From Bryum argenteum (taxonomy: Eukaryota > Streptophyta > Bryopsida > Bryales > Bryaceae): a stretch of 64,000 nt of DNA. This document shows, one piece after another, positions 61,181 through 64,000 of the stretch. Position numbers and translations under genes: made by a program. Under the pieces are notes generated by a model. It was not told where the DNA came from and made no database searches. It was given only the letters and a program-made list of their open reading frames with translations. The DNA lies in the NCBI GenBank assembly GCA_037043015.1, contig CM073323.1:17555758-17619757 (forward strand), in the 5' to 3' direction. Numbering within the stretch: the stretch's first letter is position 1; every line of letters begins with the position of its first letter.

Positions 61181-63596
61181 GATTCCTTGAAGGTGTCACA
61201 AACAAAACATATCAAATCGATACTACTTAGTTACTGACCCACTTTCTACATCTCCATATCAAATGATTGGAAATTGCCATAACAATACAACATATTCTGC
61301 AGCAATAATGAGACATCACAACTAATTCAACTAAAACACTCGTATTCATACGTAATCATCACAATGGTTAAAGAATTTGTATGAGTTATTCCCTTATTAT
61401 TTTTTTGGTTGGTTCAAACACCTCGGCCCAATTAGAAAGTGTTGATTTTGTAAGGATGAAGGGGTCAAACAATACAATTATGCGAATGGCATTTCAAAGG
61501 CCGCCCCTTCCCTTAATAACTGAAGCTTTCCCCCTATACTGCCCCGGCTCCGAGAGTCTGTGTATCGCTGTTGTCACTGTTGGTCGTGGGTTGAAGAAGC
61601 TTTCGTTAGTGCGACCGCGTGGTGGGCAGGGTTTCAGAAGCTGTCGGAGCTTAGGTCATCGGAGACCGGGATTCCTGTGTCAAAAGCCGGGGGCACGACT
61701 TCGTCTTGATGCACAACTCATTGAAGCTCATCGTGCTTGCCGTGTTTCGCTTTCAACTCTCTTCCGGTCCCCCTGGGGTTTCGCAATTGTTGCCGAGCAA
61801 GTCGTGTGTGACTTGCTTGCTTTCTTAGTCGGGATCCGTCCAGTTTAGACAATTTGGAACTTCCAGGAACTCAGGCTGGCTGGCTGTATAGGCGCGTTCT
61901 GTAAGCGCTTGTGTCGTGCTTGTAGTACGGGCAAGGTGAGATTGTTTCTGCCTTACTACATCTATCTCTTGTGCCGTTGTTGAAGGATTTTGTTAAGCTG
62001 CTTTACTGTCGGTATAGATTGTTAAGCTTGATTTTCTAGTCCTTTTACGAGGTTTGAGTTTCTTCCGTACTGATCTTAAGACAACGGAACGATCTGCGAT
62101 GCTGCTTACAAGCTTTTGTTTTGATTTTTTTTTGTTCATGAGGTGCGTCGGTTTCGGTTTTCGGACTTACTGTTTTCGAAAGTTTCTAACATGCGTTTTT
62201 TGGAAGCCGATAACGTTAAAGCGTTAGTTTCTCATGCAACGGATAGCGTATGATTTGGCTTCGTGTTTTGTAGTCGGAGAGGGCCATTTGCGCGACATTC
62301 AAGCAGTTGTAGAGGGGAAGGTACTGACGGTGGCGAAAGAGTGAATGTTAGCGCATTAGTTTGGAATGGACTAGTAATTTATTACATTACGCCCTGTGAT
62401 CTTCTTATGCGATGGCTAATCAATGTGAGATATAGATTGAAATTGGCCATTTCAGGGAAGAGAAGGTTGTACACGAGGGCTTCAGTGAAGCAGTTGCATT
62501 TTGCTAGTCTGCGGCCTAGTACTCAATCAGTTCTTCGAGACTTTCCTCTTGGCAGCAGCAATGCCTCTCAGAGACCACCTTCCCCCGCCGATTAGAGGCT
62601 GCCTCGGTGCTGTGAGTGAACCTTCAGCACTTGATTATGGCCTTTCTTTGACTTCCCGCAAATTGTTAAAGTGGAATAACTGTAATCTGGTTATGTGCCT
62701 CCGGCTTAAATATTTGCGTTTTCATAGTGTATAGTGTCGTGCGTGTCTGCTCTCGGGAGTCGGCAATCCGATTGCAGCAGAAATGAGAACGAAAACGTCT
62801 GCTTTTTGCGTTAACATACGCTGCCGGATTGTCTCTGTAATTTAATGTCATGATAATGAGCAACTCCATTATCCTTCGGAATGTCTGAGCATAATAGCTG
62901 TGAGTAATGTACCCTCTCAGAGGTTGTACTTTCGCTGACATAATGCTTTTACGCTGTGTGCAGCTAGCCAAAAGATGGCTAAGCTTCTTTATGCCTCAGG
63001 TGTGCACTGTCATCCGAACTTCGATAATAATCCTCCCTCAATTAACTTGGCCAATGTTACTAAAGTCATCGTGACGTCCATTCCATTCCATTCAATTACA
63101 GCCTAAGTTGGTCCACCCTAAACTGCTTCCACATGTTTTTATTGAAGTACAGTCCAGCACTTGGTTACACTAGTACTTAGTTTGTTGGTCTGAACCAGAA
63201 CGATTTGGGAAGAGCGTCTGGCTATCTTTCTTCTTACCTTCTTTCTCCCGTCCTGTAGTTTTCTTCTTGTATCACGACTCTGACTGTGTCGGGCGTTAGC
63301 GGCTGTTTGTTCATGTACTGAGCACTGTTTTGCTTATTGTGAGAATTCCTAATACTTCTGTTCACAATTTTCAAGGAAAAAGTATATCACACCGTCGCCT
63401 AGCTTCTCGAAAATATTGTTGTTTTCGAAGATATGGTGTCGGATTTGTTCTCTCCAATATTCTTCCTCTCCAGTTTCCTCCCCTATATTGTGCTTTCCTG
63501 ATCGGACTTATTTTACATCCTGTACAGTCCATGTTTCCCTGTGTTACCATGTATAGGAATGTCACATGAATCATTTTCCTTTCCTGTGGTGTGCAG
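61181..63596 (+). other. 5' flank and leader of the PP2C gene
   Basis: From about 61500 the sequence is GC-richer. The PP2C ATG (63597) comes directly after a GTGCAG acceptor-like site, so at least one upstream exon, coding or untranslated, is likely. GGGCAAGGTGAGATTG at about 61930 looks like a possible leader donor. Open frames in this stretch show no recognised motif. Confidence 0.45.
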
Positions 63597-63800
63597 ATGG
63601 CTTCAGGTGAACAAACGATCGCATTTGGTCATCATACGATCAAAGGCAAATCACGGCATCTTATGGAAGATTACTACGTTGCTGAAGTGAGGAAGGTGAA
63701 AGACCAGGATCTTGGACTCTTCGCAATTTATGACGGTCATCTGGGTCATCTTGTGGCTGAATACTTGCAGCGAAATCTCTTCGACAATATAATCAAAGAA
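63597..63800 (+). CDS. Protein phosphatase 2C, first recognised coding exon
   Basis: First 68 residues of a plant PP2C (PPM family Ser/Thr phosphatase); the gene continues past the window. The exon ends at a good donor (AAAGAA/GTAAGT) in phase 0. It shows KGKSRHLMEDYYVAE, with the conserved MED near the metal-coordinating region, and GLFAIYDGHLG, whose DGH(L)G is a catalytic metal-binding motif. These resemble the small cytosolic PP2C group typified by Arabidopsis proteins with KGKANHPMEDYHVA. The start is placed at the ATG directly after GTGCAG; if an upstream exon is coding, the true N-terminus lies further left. Confidence 0.9.
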
Positions 63801-64000
63801 GTAAGTCTCATCTTGTTTTCGCATGTTTGCAATTGATTTGGACAGCCATGTACGAGGGACCCACTTATTATGAAATGGATAGTTGCTGTAAATTGGTTAA
63901 GACTGCATGTATCATGGTTGGAAGTTTAGTCTTACTCAGAGATGGTTCTTGTAATAGCTCACCTAAGTGTTGAGCATCCGTTTCTGATCACGCATCTGAT
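63801..64000 (+). other. PP2C intron at window end
   Basis: Starts GTAAGT. No acceptor or second exon can be placed before the window ends. Confidence 0.6.

Noticed and set aside
61381-61848. 155-residue open frame upstream of PP2C
   Set aside because: No recognisable domain; composition and position fit promoter and leader.
1-64000. tRNA, rRNA, snRNA genes, CRISPR arrays, operons
   Set aside because: None seen; CRISPR and operons are not expected in a plant nuclear locus. A covariance-model scan would be needed to exclude small RNA genes.

Overview
The window is nuclear DNA from a land plant. Every recognisable gene is a plant-type gene with many GT-AG introns: a C3HC zinc-finger protein, a USP-like receptor-like cytoplasmic kinase, U1-70K, an NPH3/BTB protein, COP9 signalosome subunit 4 and a plant PP2C. 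Genes are far apart in AT-rich DNA full of small transposons and tandem repeats. The proteins look more like those of a non-seed plant (bryophyte or lycophyte) than a flowering plant, but that is an impression; no single feature fixes the lineage.

Layout. 0-2.5 kb: 3' part of a ZC3HC1/ILP1-like gene (+). 3.5-6.1 kb: a satellite-like field with 23, 40 and about 51 bp periods. 7.3 kb and 15.2 kb: two inverted copies of an unknown element with a (TATC)n tail. 10.3-14.0 kb: eight-exon USP-like/kinase gene (+). 15.9 and 17.4 kb: Stowaway-like MITEs. 18.0-21.2 kb: eleven-exon U1-70K gene (+). 24-31.4 kb: a transposon graveyard with a broken sugar-transporter copy, a decayed tnp2 (CACTA) transposase, a 338 bp CACTA MITE with a TGA target duplication, a copia gag-like scrap, and TTAA-flanked elements. 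34.2-38.6 kb: NPH3/BTB gene (+) with an unusually long N-terminal extension and one GC-AG intron. 39.5-41.4 kb: a cluster of four TTAA-flanked elements. 43.4-48.5 kb (perhaps to 50.3 kb): an unrecognised PH-domain/coiled-coil gene (-). 51.5-54.5 kb: thirteen-exon CSN4 gene (-). 56.8-61.2 kb: inverted repeats, a TA microsatellite and repeat fields ending in a 24 bp minisatellite. 63.6 kb to the end: first coding exon of a PP2C gene (+).

The genes are unrelated housekeeping, signalling and light-response functions and do not form a cluster. The most notable pattern is a set of about ten short elements (234-578 bp where both ends are clear) flanked by TTAA, with CCC(C/T)TAAA(G/C)-type terminal inverted repeats, in at least three sequence types. 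TTAA plus CCC-type ends is the signature of piggyBac, a superfamily seldom described in plants. No transposase for them is visible here.
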